Positions 34,066 through 42,596 of a DNA stretch of 64,000 nucleotides are shown here, in pieces. The stretch's first letter is position 1. Each line of letters begins with the position of its first letter. The notes under the pieces are model-generated. The model worked only from the letters and a program-made list of their open reading frames with translations, was not told the DNA's origin and made no database searches. Origin of the DNA: an uncultured Dehalococcoidia bacterium (GTDB lineage: Bacteria; Chloroflexota; Dehalococcoidia; Lucifugimonadales; CAJWER01); assembly GCA_958296115.1 (NCBI GenBank), contig OY282442.1, positions 2,710,943 through 2,774,942 of the forward strand, given 5' to 3'. Both the position numbers and the translations under genes were made by a program.

Positions 34066-34317
34066 TTGACCGAATTCTTCGGCACATTCGTCCGGCTCCT
34101 GACCTGGGCGCTAACTATTGCGATAGTAGCGCGCGCGCTGATGTCGTTCGTATCCCCGCTGGGCAGAGATCCTGTATCGGCGTTCCTGATCCAGGTTACC
34201 GAGCCGATACTCGCGCCAATCCGCCAGTTCCTGCCACAGTCCCCGCTCGACTTCTCGCCCCTCATCGCCATTATCCTGCTGCAGCTTATCAGCAGAGTAC
34301 TCCTGCGGCTCGCGTAA
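34066..34317 (+). CDS. YggT family membrane protein
   Basis: 83 residues from TTG 34066, one base after the proC stop. Two hydrophobic helices (VRLLTWALTIAIVARALMSFV and LIAIILLQLISRVLLRL) bracket the YggT signature VTEPILAPIRQFLP. The family is linked to cell shape, envelope or osmotic functions and often sits beside proC or cell-division genes. The motif and length are typical. No function is shown here beyond membrane location. Confidence 0.9.
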   Translation: MTEFFGTFVRLLTWALTIAIVARALMSFVSPLGRDPVSAFLIQVTEPILAPIRQFLPQSPLDFSPLIAIILLQLISRVLLRLA

Positions 34318-34739
34318 GCGTCTCTAGCCCCGGAGACGTTCTATCACCGCGCCTGTCGACTCGAACCCGACGATCTCCAGCGTCTTGTCCCGCGCACTAT
34401 GGCAACGCCGCCCTTGGTACAGGGAGCGCCCTGGCTACCAGCGCAACTACTGCCCAGGGCAATCGCATCTTATTTATCTTGGTAGGCGGTCCAACGTGAA
34501 CTAGGGCCAACCACAACGGGTTGTCCCTACGTGTCCCCCGCCTGGATTTTCTCACCAGGAGAGGGATTCGCCTCGTCCTCTGTCAGTCGGCCTTGCGCTG
34601 TCTCCTTTCGGTTGGCGCTCTGGCGGGTTCTGGCCGCCTGAATCGCCCTTACTCTGGCCCTTTCCCCTAGGGGGAGGGACGCAGGGCGGGGCGTTCGCCC
34701 TCACCCTGGCCCTTTCCCCCGTTAGGGAGAGGGTACTTG

Positions 34740-35180
34740 GCGGGTCTTGCGACCCGCGTCCTGTCTACTCCTGGTTCCCCCGCTCTCGCGGGAGATGAGT
34801 TTGCCTTGCAAGGCAGTGACTCCGGTACTTGCTTCGAGGATGCCGACGTCGATCGCCCGCCGACACTGGGGGTGCAGCCCCTCCTCTAACTTTCCCGGAC
34901 GGCTGACGGGCCCTTGCGGGACCGCCTGCGTTTCGCGCTTGGACCTTCCACCCGCCAAGGCGTCGGGCTGCGCTGGCTACGGTCCTCCCGGTCGTCCGAG
35001 AGTCCGCACCTGGAACGGGGGAGGCACATTTGGCACTGCGTCCTCCTGGCGAGACGCCGAAACACAGAGCGGCCTTCTCATACCGCGGGGGCCCCGTCCC
35101 AACAACAGCGGCGGCATGAATGCCCACAAGTTTTGGCAGAGGTGGCTCTGTGCCCGTTTGGAGTACGTCCCTTCGGGCCG
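34740..35180 (-). ncRNA. Candidate multi-copy structured ncRNA, copy 2
   Basis: Minus-strand copy; homology spans about 34606-35262. The stem with GAGA loop has one G-U in place of an A-U pair (CTCCCGC/GCGGGGG), which preserves pairing. The terminal stem GCGGGTC-GCAA-GACCCGC (34740-34757) has a GNRA loop. Runs between yggT and the zinc-ribbon membrane protein, unrelated to the neighbours of the other copies. Confidence 0.55.
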
Positions 35181-35186
35181 TCTATC

Positions 35187-35216
35187 AGAATAGCACGACT
35201 GTTCTCGCGGTGTCAA
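35187..35216 (-). promoter_or_regulatory. Promoter of structured element copy 2
   Basis: On the minus strand: TTGACA (35216-35211), 18-base spacer, TATTCT (35192-35187). The -10 is closer to consensus than in the other two copies while the flanking sequence is shared. Confidence 0.75.
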
Positions 35217-35322
35217 GGGGCAGTTTGGGGCAATTTGGGGGCAATTTTGGCAATTTAGATGCGATTGCCCTGAACTACTGCCCTGTTCGCCCTCGCCCGG
35301 ACGCGGATACCGAGACGCGCAC

Positions 35323-36846
35323 TCACGGGAGCGCCGCGCCCTGCCCGAAGTATGCGTTCAGGTTGGCGTAGGTTATGAGCGCGATGAGCGCCGCCGCGAA
35401 CCCATAGGCCACCGGCTCCGGAGCCCTGCCCTTCATCCACGTCATGAGCCAGTGGAGTCCGAACCCAGCAGCCCCAAATACGGCGGGCAGAGCGACGGTC
35501 AGTCTGCCGAACATGCCGGCCTCCGTCGTAAGCCCAGCGGCGACGACTCCCACGCCGAAGAATGCCAGCAGCAGCCCGTGGGCTCGTTCCCGCCACCGCG
35601 CCGCGCTCACCGCGAGTCCCACGAGCGCCAGCAGCGCGGTCCCCACGTCCAGCAGCCTATCCGCGCCGACGAATGAGCCGAAGAGCAGCCGAATTGCAGT
35701 GTTCCATACGCCTGCCGCGAGGCGCTTGGTCTGTTCGGTCAGCCCGTCGAGCTCCTGGTACTCTGGCGCGCCGAGCGCCGAGGCAGCGCGCGCTTGCTCC
35801 ACAACCGCGTCCAGGTTCATCGCCGCAAGGATGACGAACGGCACTGCCATGGCCGCCGCCGCAAGCCAGAACGGATAGGCAACGGCTCCCACGCTCCCGG
35901 AAGAGTCCCATTCCGCCATGTATCCAATCAGCCAGAACATGCCTACGGCTCCCAGCAGGATAAGGAAGCTGTTGTCAATATAGGGGGTTGCGCCGAGGAC
36001 CAGTCCGCCCGCGAGTCCAAGCATCCGCCGCCTGTCGGCGCGTTCCTCGTCAAGGGCCGCCGACAGCAAGTATGCAACTGCCAGAGCGGCCAGCAGCATC
36101 AGGCTGGCGGGCAGGAGGAGCCGGCTGTACTGCACGGCCCAGAGCGACGGCGCGAGGACGGCAGCCCCAAGCAGCGCGGCTCGCGCGCCCAGCAGCCTTC
36201 GCGCCAGCAGGTAGAAAACGCCGACGGAAGCCAGCCCTACCATGGCCGGCAGCAGTCGCAGGGCCGTGACCGACTCGCCGAACAGCAGCGTCCACGCGCC
36301 CAGCATGTACGCAAAGCCCACGGGCTGCGCCGCGACCGCATCCAGATCTGGAACCGTCAATCCGCCCTGCGCGACGCGAAGGGCTGCGGACGCGAACGCA
36401 TCTTCCAACCCCACGAGGTCCGCCGGGAGCGAGTCGAGCCGGTAGACCCTGGCCGCGATTGCGGCGAGCGCCACCGCCAGACCTGCGGCATAGGCAGCCA
36501 GACCCGGACCGGCTACAACGGCAGGTTGCGCGTCCAATCCTGATATACGCGCGTCGGACGAGCTCTGGACAGCCTTGGCGGTATAGCCAGCGGCCTGGGC
36601 TGGGGATGGTCGAGGATGCGACTGGGCGAACTCCTGACCCGAACCCGCGCCGCCTGCAAGCAGCCCAACGCCGCACATGTCGCAGAACCGATGGCTGTGG
36701 GGGTTGCGCGATCCGCACGCCGGACAGGGGCGGTCATGCGAGAGGCCGGCCCCGCACGCTCCGCAAAACGAAGCCGTCGCGCGGTTGAGCTGGGTACATT
36801 GCGGACACGCCACCGGCAGCGCGCCGCCCTCGATACTGTCCATCAA
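35323..36846 (-). CDS. Double zinc-ribbon plus GT39/PMT-like polytopic membrane protein
   Basis: 507 residues. The N-terminus (15-62) carries CPQCTQLNRATASFCGACG and CPACGSRNPHSHRFCDMCG, two zinc ribbons. After a low-complexity linker, about eleven hydrophobic helices run from residue 108 to the end, in the pattern of dolichyl-phosphate-mannose/ArnT-type glycosyltransferases (GT39): first loop LPADLVGLEDAFASAALRVAQG, then VGFAYMLGAWTLLFGESVTALRLLPA. The usual acidic DE in loop 1 reads LED. Acceptor and donor are unknown. The zinc-ribbon head is odd for this family. Its start overlaps the degenerate SDR gene by four bases. Confidence 0.7.
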   Translation of the reverse strand: MMDSIEGGALPVACPQCTQLNRATASFCGACGAGLSHDRPCPACGSRNPHSHRFCDMCGVGLLAGGAGSGQEFAQSHPRPSPAQAAGYTAKAVQSSSDARISGLDAQPAVVAGPGLAAYAAGLAVALAAIAARVYRLDSLPADLVGLEDAFASAALRVAQGGLTVPDLDAVAAQPVGFAYMLGAWTLLFGESVTALRLLPAMVGLASVGVFYLLARRLLGARAALLGAAVLAPSLWAVQYSRLLLPASLMLLAALAVAYLLSAALDEERADRRRMLGLAGGLVLGATPYIDNSFLILLGAVGMFWLIGYMAEWDSSGSVGAVAYPFWLAAAAMAVPFVILAAMNLDAVVEQARAASALGAPEYQELDGLTEQTKRLAAGVWNTAIRLLFGSFVGADRLLDVGTALLALVGLAVSAARWRERAHGLLLAFFGVGVVAAGLTTEAGMFGRLTVALPAVFGAAGFGLHWLMTWMKGRAPEPVAYGFAAALIALITYANLNAYFGQGAALP

Positions 36847-37601
36847 GCGTGAGCCATCGCGCCGCCGTCAATATAGACCGTCTGGCCGGTCATGAAGTCG
36901 CTGGCGTCCGACGCAAGATATACCAGCAGCCCCGCCAGGTCGCGCGGATGCCCCTTGCGGCGCGATGGTATGTAGCGCGCGAGAGTCTCGGCGTCGTCCT
37001 CTTCCGTCCGAGGCTCCGTGGTCAGCCAGCCAGCGCCTATCGCGTTCACCCGGACGTTCCGCCTTGCCCATTCGAGGCCGAGCGCGGCCGTAAGCTGCCG
37101 CGCCGCTCCCTGGCTCGCGCACGCGGCGGCCGAGTTCCACAGGCCGCGTTCGGCAAGCCCCGTATATACGTTCACGATGCGCCCGTGGCCCTGTGAGAGC
37201 ATCAGCCTGCCAACGGAGCGGCAGCACAGGAACATGGACCTGAGGTTGAAGGCGATGACCGCGTCCCATTCGTCATCGGCAACGTCCATGAATGGCTTGC
37301 CGAACTCGACCCTCGCGTTGTTGACCAGGATGTCCACCCGGCCCATCTCGGACACCGCCGCGTCGACCATCGCCTCGACGTCAGCCGTGACGGTGAGGTC
37401 TGCGTTCAGCTCGACCCCCCGCTGTCCCGCGGCGCGCACCGCGGAGACCGCCTCGGCGCGATCCGAGCTTGCGGAGCCGGCCACGGCAACGTCTGACCCG
37501 GCCTCCGCAAGGGCGGCGGCGAGATGGGGCGTCCAGCCTCGCCGGTCACTCGTTATTATCGCGGCCTTGCCCGCCAAGCTCCATTCGGAAGGGACCGGCA
37601 T
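36843..37601 (-). CDS. SDR-fold protein with degenerate active site
   Basis: 252 residues, full SDR length and fold (ILVNNARVEFGKPFMDVADDEWDAVIAFNLRSMF; RRNVRVNAIGAGWLTTEPR; ASDFMTGQTVYIDGG). The catalytic residues are gone: the YxxxK motif reads ACASQ (Ala160, Gln164), the Ser position is Thr147, NNAG is NNAR, and the cofactor loop TGxxxGxG reads TSDRRGWT. The reading frame is intact with normal codon use, so the gene seems maintained as a non-enzymatic SDR rather than decaying. Eleven bases after the intact SDR gene, same strand. Confidence 0.85.
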   Translation of the reverse strand: MPVPSEWSLAGKAAIITSDRRGWTPHLAAALAEAGSDVAVAGSASSDRAEAVSAVRAAGQRGVELNADLTVTADVEAMVDAAVSEMGRVDILVNNARVEFGKPFMDVADDEWDAVIAFNLRSMFLCCRSVGRLMLSQGHGRIVNVYTGLAERGLWNSAAACASQGAARQLTAALGLEWARRNVRVNAIGAGWLTTEPRTEEDDAETLARYIPSRRKGHPRDLAGLLVYLASDASDFMTGQTVYIDGGAMAHA

Positions 37602-37612
37602 CGCGCGTACCC

Positions 37613-38428
37613 TCAGATCTCCAGGGGTATGGCCGGCGCATGGCCCGTGGGCGCGTAGCCTCCCGCCAATCCGCCGCCGTCTATCACCAACAGCTCGCCG
37701 TTCATGTAGTCGGACGCTCGCGAAACGAGGAACGCCGCCACGGCTCCTATCTCCCGGGGCGCGCCCACGCGCCCGACGGGGATGAACCGCGCAGTGGGCA
37801 GACTTTCACGCGACGCCTCCGTCCCTTCCGTCGGGAAGTAGCCGGGCACGATGCAGTTGCTGGTTATGCCATATCGGCCGAGGCTGGTGGCGAGCGCCCG
37901 GGTGAGCTGGATTACCGCGCCCTTCGAGCAGGCGTACATGTAGTTGTCACGCCCGCCTCGAAGCCCGAACCCGGACGACACGTTCACTATCTTGCCGCCG
38001 CCGCGCTCGACCATGTGCCTCGCAGCCGCCCGCGAGCAGTAGAAGGCGCTCGTCAAGTTGGCGTCCAGCACCTCCCGCCACTCGTCGTCGGCTATCTCCC
38101 AGATAGGCGCTCCACCCTGCCCGCCCACCATGCCCGCGTTGTTGACCAGGGCATCGACGCGGCCCATCTCCCGAACCGCGGTCTCGAAGAGACGCGCGAC
38201 CTGCGCCGAGTCGGTTACGTCTGTCGAACGCGCGACGGCCCGGGGTCCGAACGACCGCGCCTCCTCGGCCACGTCCTCCAAGGGTTTGATACGGCGTCCG
38301 GCAAGCACGATGTCCCCTCCGGCCCGGGCGATGGCGAGCGCCATCTCCTTGCCGAGACCAGACCCGCCGCCGGTGACGATCGTGACGACTCCCTCTAGGC
38401 TGAGAGACTGCAGAACAGGCTCTGTCAT
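37613..38428 (-). CDS. SDR family oxidoreductase, intact
   Basis: 271-residue classical short-chain dehydrogenase. Cofactor motif TGGGSGLG (19-26), NNAG (about 92-95), Ser in VNVSSGF, and YACSK, all in place. AGRR after the second strand suggests NADP preference. The C-terminal VIDGGGLAGGY is typical. It probably oxidises a secondary alcohol of a sugar acid or fatty intermediate; the substrate is not deducible. It forms an operon with the degenerate SDR and the zinc-ribbon membrane protein downstream. A divergent ATPase-TOPRIM gene begins about 70 bases away. Confidence 0.92.
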   Translation of the reverse strand: MTEPVLQSLSLEGVVTIVTGGGSGLGKEMALAIARAGGDIVLAGRRIKPLEDVAEEARSFGPRAVARSTDVTDSAQVARLFETAVREMGRVDALVNNAGMVGGQGGAPIWEIADDEWREVLDANLTSAFYCSRAAARHMVERGGGKIVNVSSGFGLRGGRDNYMYACSKGAVIQLTRALATSLGRYGITSNCIVPGYFPTEGTEASRESLPTARFIPVGRVGAPREIGAVAAFLVSRASDYMNGELLVIDGGGLAGGYAPTGHAPAIPLEI

Positions 38429-38500
38429 GCACAGGATGATACCCCTTTGGCGAACATCACGAAAGATGCCACGACATCAGCGTATGATAAGATTCGCGGG

Positions 38501-40198
38501 ATGATTCAGCGCGTTACGATCAAGAACTTCAAGCGCTTCCGCGAGCAGTCGTTCGACCTCGAAGACTCGGTCGCGCTCGCCGGACCCAACAACGCCGGGA
38601 AGTCCACCTTGCTTCAAGCGGTCGCGGCCTGGAAGGTCGCACTCGACAGGTGGGTGGCCCAGCGAGGGGGCGGCAAAGCCGTGAAGCGCTCTGGGGTCTC
38701 CATCCCGCGCGCCGACTTCACCCCGGTGCCGCTCCGCGAGATGAATCTCCTCTGGGAGGATCGGAAGGTTACAGGTCCCCGCGGCATGTCCGGGGCGCCT
38801 CGGCTGATTGAGGTCATCGTGGAGGGGCAGGCGGGCGACAATCCCTGGACCTGCGGATTCGAGTTCCAGTACGCCAATCCCGAGATGGTGTACGTCCGGC
38901 CCAGGAACGCCAAGAACCTTGACAGCGCCGCCATCCGCGGCTTTCCGCCCGAAGCGGCCAAGGGACTGGACATTGTGCATGTCCCACCGCTCTCGGGGAT
39001 AGAGCGGGACGAGCCGAGGCGGGACCGTGGGATGCAGGACATGCTCGTCGGCCAAGGGCGGCCGGGCGAGATACTGAGGAATCTCCTGTTGGAGATTGCC
39101 GAGGGCGATAATGAAGAGGGTTGGCGTTCGATAGCGGGGCACGTAAGAGACCTCTTCGGGATTGAACTGGTCCGGCCGGCTTACGCGCCAGCCCAGCCTT
39201 ACATAGTGTGCGAATACAGGGAACCGGGCCACGCGCGGCCATTGGACCTCTCGAACGCCGGGAGCGGCACTCTCCAGGTACTCCTTCTATTGGCGTTCCT
39301 ATACGCGCGGCCTGCTACGGTGATTCTTCTCGACGAACCGGACGCCCACCAGCACGTCATCCTGCAAAGGCAGGTGTACGACCTGATCCGCAAAGTCGCC
39401 CGCGAGCGAGGCGGACAGGTAATCGTAGCCACGCACTCCGAGGTCGTCTTGGACGCTACGGAGCCGGATCGGGTGATCGGGTTCTTTGGGGAAGCTCCCC
39501 ATATACTCTCCAGCCGCAGTGAGCGTGACCGGCTCCGCGAGGCGCTGAAGCGTCTCACCACCACCGACTTGCTGTTAGGCCGTGAGGTCGGAGCCGTGCT
39601 GTACGTGGAGGGAGAGACGGATGAGAGGATACTGGGACAATGGGCGCGAATACTCGACCATCCAGCGCGAGGCTTTCTGGAACGCCCCTTCGTCCACTGG
39701 CTCGGCGGACGGAGCCTCAAGGAAGCGGAATCCCACTTCTTCGCCATGCAGGCGGCCTTCCCAAAGGCGCGCGCCCTCTGCCTCCTCGATGGAGACAACC
39801 GTGACGAGCCGGACGAGGGGACGACTCGCGCGGGCTTGGTCGTCCTGCGCTGGCGCCGCTACGAGATTGAGAACTACCTTCTGCAGCCCAACGCCGTCAC
39901 CAGGTTCGCGTTCCCAGACTTCCCACTGAGAGGCCAGGAAGTGGAGACTGCCTTCTGGAAGCATGTCCCCCAGGGAACCGACCTCTTCGGAGACCACGTC
40001 GCTCTCACCCGCGTCAAGGCAAGCGACGAATTCTTGATACCTCTGCTGGAGTCCCTTGGAGCCGGCTCCCCAAAGAAGGACCTCTACATGCTCGCCGCCG
40101 AGATGACGAAGGACGAGATACACCCAGAAGTCCGCGATAAGCTCGACCGTATCTCCGATGCGCTCAATCCGTCCCCGGCCGGGTCCCAGCCAGCGTAA
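38501..40198 (+). CDS. OLD-family protein: AAA ATPase fused to TOPRIM nuclease domain
   Basis: 565 residues from ATG 38501 (MIQRVTIKNFKRFREQ). ATPase part: Walker A GPNNAGKSTLLQAVA (about 28), signature-like LSNAGSGTLQVLLLLAFL, Walker B TVILLDEPDAHQHVI (about 285), switch His VATHSEVVL. TOPRIM part from about 365: VLYVEGETDERIL (Glu), ALCLLDGDNRDEPDEG (DxD), RRYEIENYLL. This is the single-chain OLD arrangement of overcoming-lysogenization-defect-like nucleases. TATGAT (38483-38488) is just upstream. The end overlaps convergent birA by 35 bases. A defence role is inferred from the family. Confidence 0.87.
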   Translation: MIQRVTIKNFKRFREQSFDLEDSVALAGPNNAGKSTLLQAVAAWKVALDRWVAQRGGGKAVKRSGVSIPRADFTPVPLREMNLLWEDRKVTGPRGMSGAPRLIEVIVEGQAGDNPWTCGFEFQYANPEMVYVRPRNAKNLDSAAIRGFPPEAAKGLDIVHVPPLSGIERDEPRRDRGMQDMLVGQGRPGEILRNLLLEIAEGDNEEGWRSIAGHVRDLFGIELVRPAYAPAQPYIVCEYREPGHARPLDLSNAGSGTLQVLLLLAFLYARPATVILLDEPDAHQHVILQRQVYDLIRKVARERGGQVIVATHSEVVLDATEPDRVIGFFGEAPHILSSRSERDRLREALKRLTTTDLLLGREVGAVLYVEGETDERILGQWARILDHPARGFLERPFVHWLGGRSLKEAESHFFAMQAAFPKARALCLLDGDNRDEPDEGTTRAGLVVLRWRRYEIENYLLQPNAVTRFAFPDFPLRGQEVETAFWKHVPQGTDLFGDHVALTRVKASDEFLIPLLESLGAGSPKKDLYMLAAEMTKDEIHPEVRDKLDRISDALNPSPAGSQPA

Positions 40199-40964
40199 CC
40201 TCCCCACCAACCACCGCGAGCGTGGAGCCATCCGGTCGGTCCAGGAGCAGGTTGCCCCGCTCGTCCACGCCGCGGGCCAGCCCGGCTAATACTCGATTCC
40301 CCCAATGCGCCTCCACCTGACGGCCCAGCGTGTCGAGCCGCGCGGACCATTCCTCCGTGAGCGAACGGCCCTCCCTCACCGCCGAGTAGAGCTCGTCGAA
40401 TCGGCGTAAGAGGTCGATCAGCAGCGGCGTCCTCTCGACAGGGCCATTCGCATCCGCGCAGACGCTCGCGGCGATGTCCGCTATCTCCGGATGCGCGCTC
40501 ACGTCCATGCCCACGTTCACGCCAATGCCGACCACGGCGTACCCGCCGCGCGCCGCGCTGGAGTCCGCCTCTACGAGTATCCCGGACACCTTGCGCCCGC
40601 CTATCCTCACGTCGTTCGGCCACTTGATGGTAACCGGCCCTTCCACCAGAACCTCTATCGCCCGCGCGACTGCGAGGGTCGCCGCCATGTTGACGAAGGG
40701 CATCCACTCGATGTCGGGCCTCAGCGCGACGGACAGCAGCAGGCTCCCCCCGGCGCCGGCAATCCACGACCGGCTGAAGCGCCCCCTTCCGGCCGTCTGC
40801 TCCTCCGCGATCACCACTGCGCCCTCCGGGCAGCCCCGCTCCGCAAGCCGCTTGGCCTCGTTCATGGTCGAGTCCAGCGAGGCGTGGTACGAAATCCGGC
40901 AGCCTATCGCGCCGCCCGCCAATGCTCGGCGGACCGCGCCTATGTCGAGGTCAGTTGGCGGCAT
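40164..40964 (-). CDS. birA: Biotin--[acetyl-CoA-carboxylase] ligase
   Basis: Attaches biotin to the carboxylase carrier protein. 266 residues without the N-terminal DNA-binding domain, so a ligase only and not a repressor. SLDSTMNEAKRLAERGCPEGAVVIAEEQTAGRGRFSRSW holds the biotinyl-AMP loop GRGR; IKWPNDVRIGGRKVSGILVE and VVGIGVNVGMD complete the catalytic core; the C-terminal SH3-like cap ends the protein. It overlaps the convergent ATPase-TOPRIM gene at the 3' end. Confidence 0.95.
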   Translation of the reverse strand: MPPTDLDIGAVRRALAGGAIGCRISYHASLDSTMNEAKRLAERGCPEGAVVIAEEQTAGRGRFSRSWIAGAGGSLLLSVALRPDIEWMPFVNMAATLAVARAIEVLVEGPVTIKWPNDVRIGGRKVSGILVEADSSAARGGYAVVGIGVNVGMDVSAHPEIADIAASVCADANGPVERTPLLIDLLRRFDELYSAVREGRSLTEEWSARLDTLGRQVEAHWGNRVLAGLARGVDERGNLLLDRPDGSTLAVVGGEVTLAGTRPGTD

Positions 40965-40989
40965 TGGGCGCTGCGCTGGGCTGGAACGG

Positions 40990-41928
40990 CTAGAACCGTA
41001 TGCCGCTCTTGGCCCTGAACTCGGCTACCACGTCCCTGATGCGCTGATAACCCGCGTGGTCGGTCACCACGTCCCCGGCGCGCTCCTTGCTACGGGCTAG
41101 GAACCCCGGCTCGCGCACCGACTTGACCGGGCGGCGGCCGTCCTGGTACCGGATGTCCACGCTCCATCGAATGCCGTCCGAACGGTTGGGCGGCGACACG
41201 TGCGGCACGTGCTGATGCATCAGCAGAGCGTCCCCAACGTCCATCGGAACCACGAGCGGCTCCAGGTCGTCCAATTCCGCCGCGAACGCGCCGGGCTCCC
41301 ACTGCTCCTCATATGGCGGCGTGTGCATGTGGCCGCCCGGCAGCACGTGCAGACAGCCGTTCCGCTCGTCCACCGGCACAAGGGGGATCCAGAAGTTTGG
41401 CTCCGGCATCTGGGGCGCGGCCACTATGCGCGACATGAACCTGCCGCCCGCGTTGGGGTCTGCCGCGCCAAGCCCGTACTGCTGCCGAACGTAGGTGATT
41501 CGCCTCGCCGCGTACGCGGTGTCCTCGTGCCATCGAAAGTCGGCCACCCCGTAATTCGGCAGCTTCGGACGGAGGCGGTGTCGGCCCTCGCAATGCACCT
41601 CCGGGCCGATGATGCCCTCCACGATGTCCAGCAGCTTGACGTGGCTCAGTATCCCGAACAGCTCGGGCCCCATCAACGTCGAACCCACCAGTTCGTCGTA
41701 TGCCTCCTCCGCGTCCTCGACTATCCTAGCGAACCGCGTTGCGAACCCCTCGCCGTCGTACAGGGAGCGAATACGCCCGTCCGCGCGGCACGACCTGGCA
41801 ACCCTGTCAACCGCAGCGTCGACCTCGTCTATCAGGGGCTGAAGCTCCGCCGGCTCGAACAAACCCTCAAGGTGTACGTAACCCAGCTCGTCATACTGTC
41901 GTTTCTGCTCTGCCGTCAGTCCGCCCAT
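40990..41928 (-). CDS. Phytanoyl-CoA dioxygenase (PhyH) family protein
   Basis: Fe(II)/2-oxoglutarate-dependent oxygenase; the family hydroxylates varied small molecules. Start at ATG 41928 (MGGLTAEQKRQYDELGYVHL) with a strong GGAGG seven bases upstream; 312 residues. Iron ligands visible: HED in DFRWHEDTAY (HxD) and the distal His in QHVPHVSPPNRS, with Arg in IRWSVDIRYQDG for 2-oxoglutarate. LHVLPGGHMHTP is also typical. It is divergent from the MobA-like gene with starts about 60 bases apart. Substrate unknown. Confidence 0.92.
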   Translation of the reverse strand: MGGLTAEQKRQYDELGYVHLEGLFEPAELQPLIDEVDAAVDRVARSCRADGRIRSLYDGEGFATRFARIVEDAEEAYDELVGSTLMGPELFGILSHVKLLDIVEGIIGPEVHCEGRHRLRPKLPNYGVADFRWHEDTAYAARRITYVRQQYGLGAADPNAGGRFMSRIVAAPQMPEPNFWIPLVPVDERNGCLHVLPGGHMHTPPYEEQWEPGAFAAELDDLEPLVVPMDVGDALLMHQHVPHVSPPNRSDGIRWSVDIRYQDGRRPVKSVREPGFLARSKERAGDVVTDHAGYQRIRDVVAEFRAKSGIRF

Positions 41929-41986
41929 GGCTGCTCCTCCATCGAACACTATGACATACTACCATTCATATTCAGGAGGGGAGTTG

Positions 41987-42580
41987 TTGCGCCTATCCGC
42001 AATCCTGACGTCGGCCGGCGAGTCCATCCGCATGGGCCGCCCAAAGGCCCTGCTCGAATGGCGCGGCGTCCCGCTGGTCGAGTACCAGGCCGCGAGCCTG
42101 CTGGAAGGCGGCGCGTCGGAGGTCATCGTCGTGCTTGGACACGAGCGGGAGGCCATAGCTCCCCACGTCAGGGGCGAGGGCGTCAAGCTCGTCGTCAACC
42201 CGCTCTACACACACGGCAAGACCACCTCTATCAGGGCCGGGCTGCGCGCCGTCAGCGCTTCGGCAACCGCCATCATGCTGCTGGCGGTGGATCAGCCCCG
42301 TCCGCCGGAGATCGTCGCCCGCGTCGTCGAAGCGCACGCGCTCGCAAATGCGCTCATCACCTCCCCCAGACGCGGCGCGCGCGGCGGACACCCCCTCATA
42401 TTCTCGGCAGCCCTCCGAGAAGAGCTTGGCGCAATCACCGAGAGCAGCCGAGGCGTTCGGGCCGTCTTCGAAGCGCACCGGGCCGACGTCAACGAGGTCC
42501 CAATTGACGATCCGATCATTCGCCTCGACCTCAACACCCCGGAAGACTACACCGAGGCGAAAGCCCGCTACGGCGCCTGA
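41987..42580 (+). CDS. MobA-like nucleotidyltransferase (molybdenum cofactor cytidylyltransferase type)
   Basis: About 197 residues from TTG 41987 (TTG 41984 also possible) seven bases after AGGAGG. NTP_transf_3 fold: LTSAGESIRMGRPKALLEWRG (the usual LAAGxSxRMGxxK with a Thr-Ser change), VIVVLGHE, NPLYTHGKTTSIRAGL, LLAVDQPRPP, and the C-terminal DLNTPEDY. The pattern is that of MocA/CoxC-type cytidylyl- or guanylyl-transferases for molybdenum cofactor. No molybdoenzyme is adjacent. The LTSAG start is a small departure from LAAG. Confidence 0.85.
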   Translation: MRLSAILTSAGESIRMGRPKALLEWRGVPLVEYQAASLLEGGASEVIVVLGHEREAIAPHVRGEGVKLVVNPLYTHGKTTSIRAGLRAVSASATAIMLLAVDQPRPPEIVARVVEAHALANALITSPRRGARGGHPLIFSAALREELGAITESSRGVRAVFEAHRADVNEVPIDDPIIRLDLNTPEDYTEAKARYGA

Positions 42581-42596
42581 TAGACCCGGCGGAGCC

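Larger units (their letters stand above)
34318..35322. other. 1.0-kb gene-free interval with ncRNA copy 2
   Basis: Contains a possible gene remnant next to yggT (minus strand, about 34321-34400, end reads KTLEIVGFESTGAVIERLRG then stop), a hairpin GGGCCAACC/GGGTTGTCCC at 34504-34527, palindromes at 34661-34735, and copy 2 of the structured element on the minus strand. No complete gene was seen. Confidence 0.7.
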
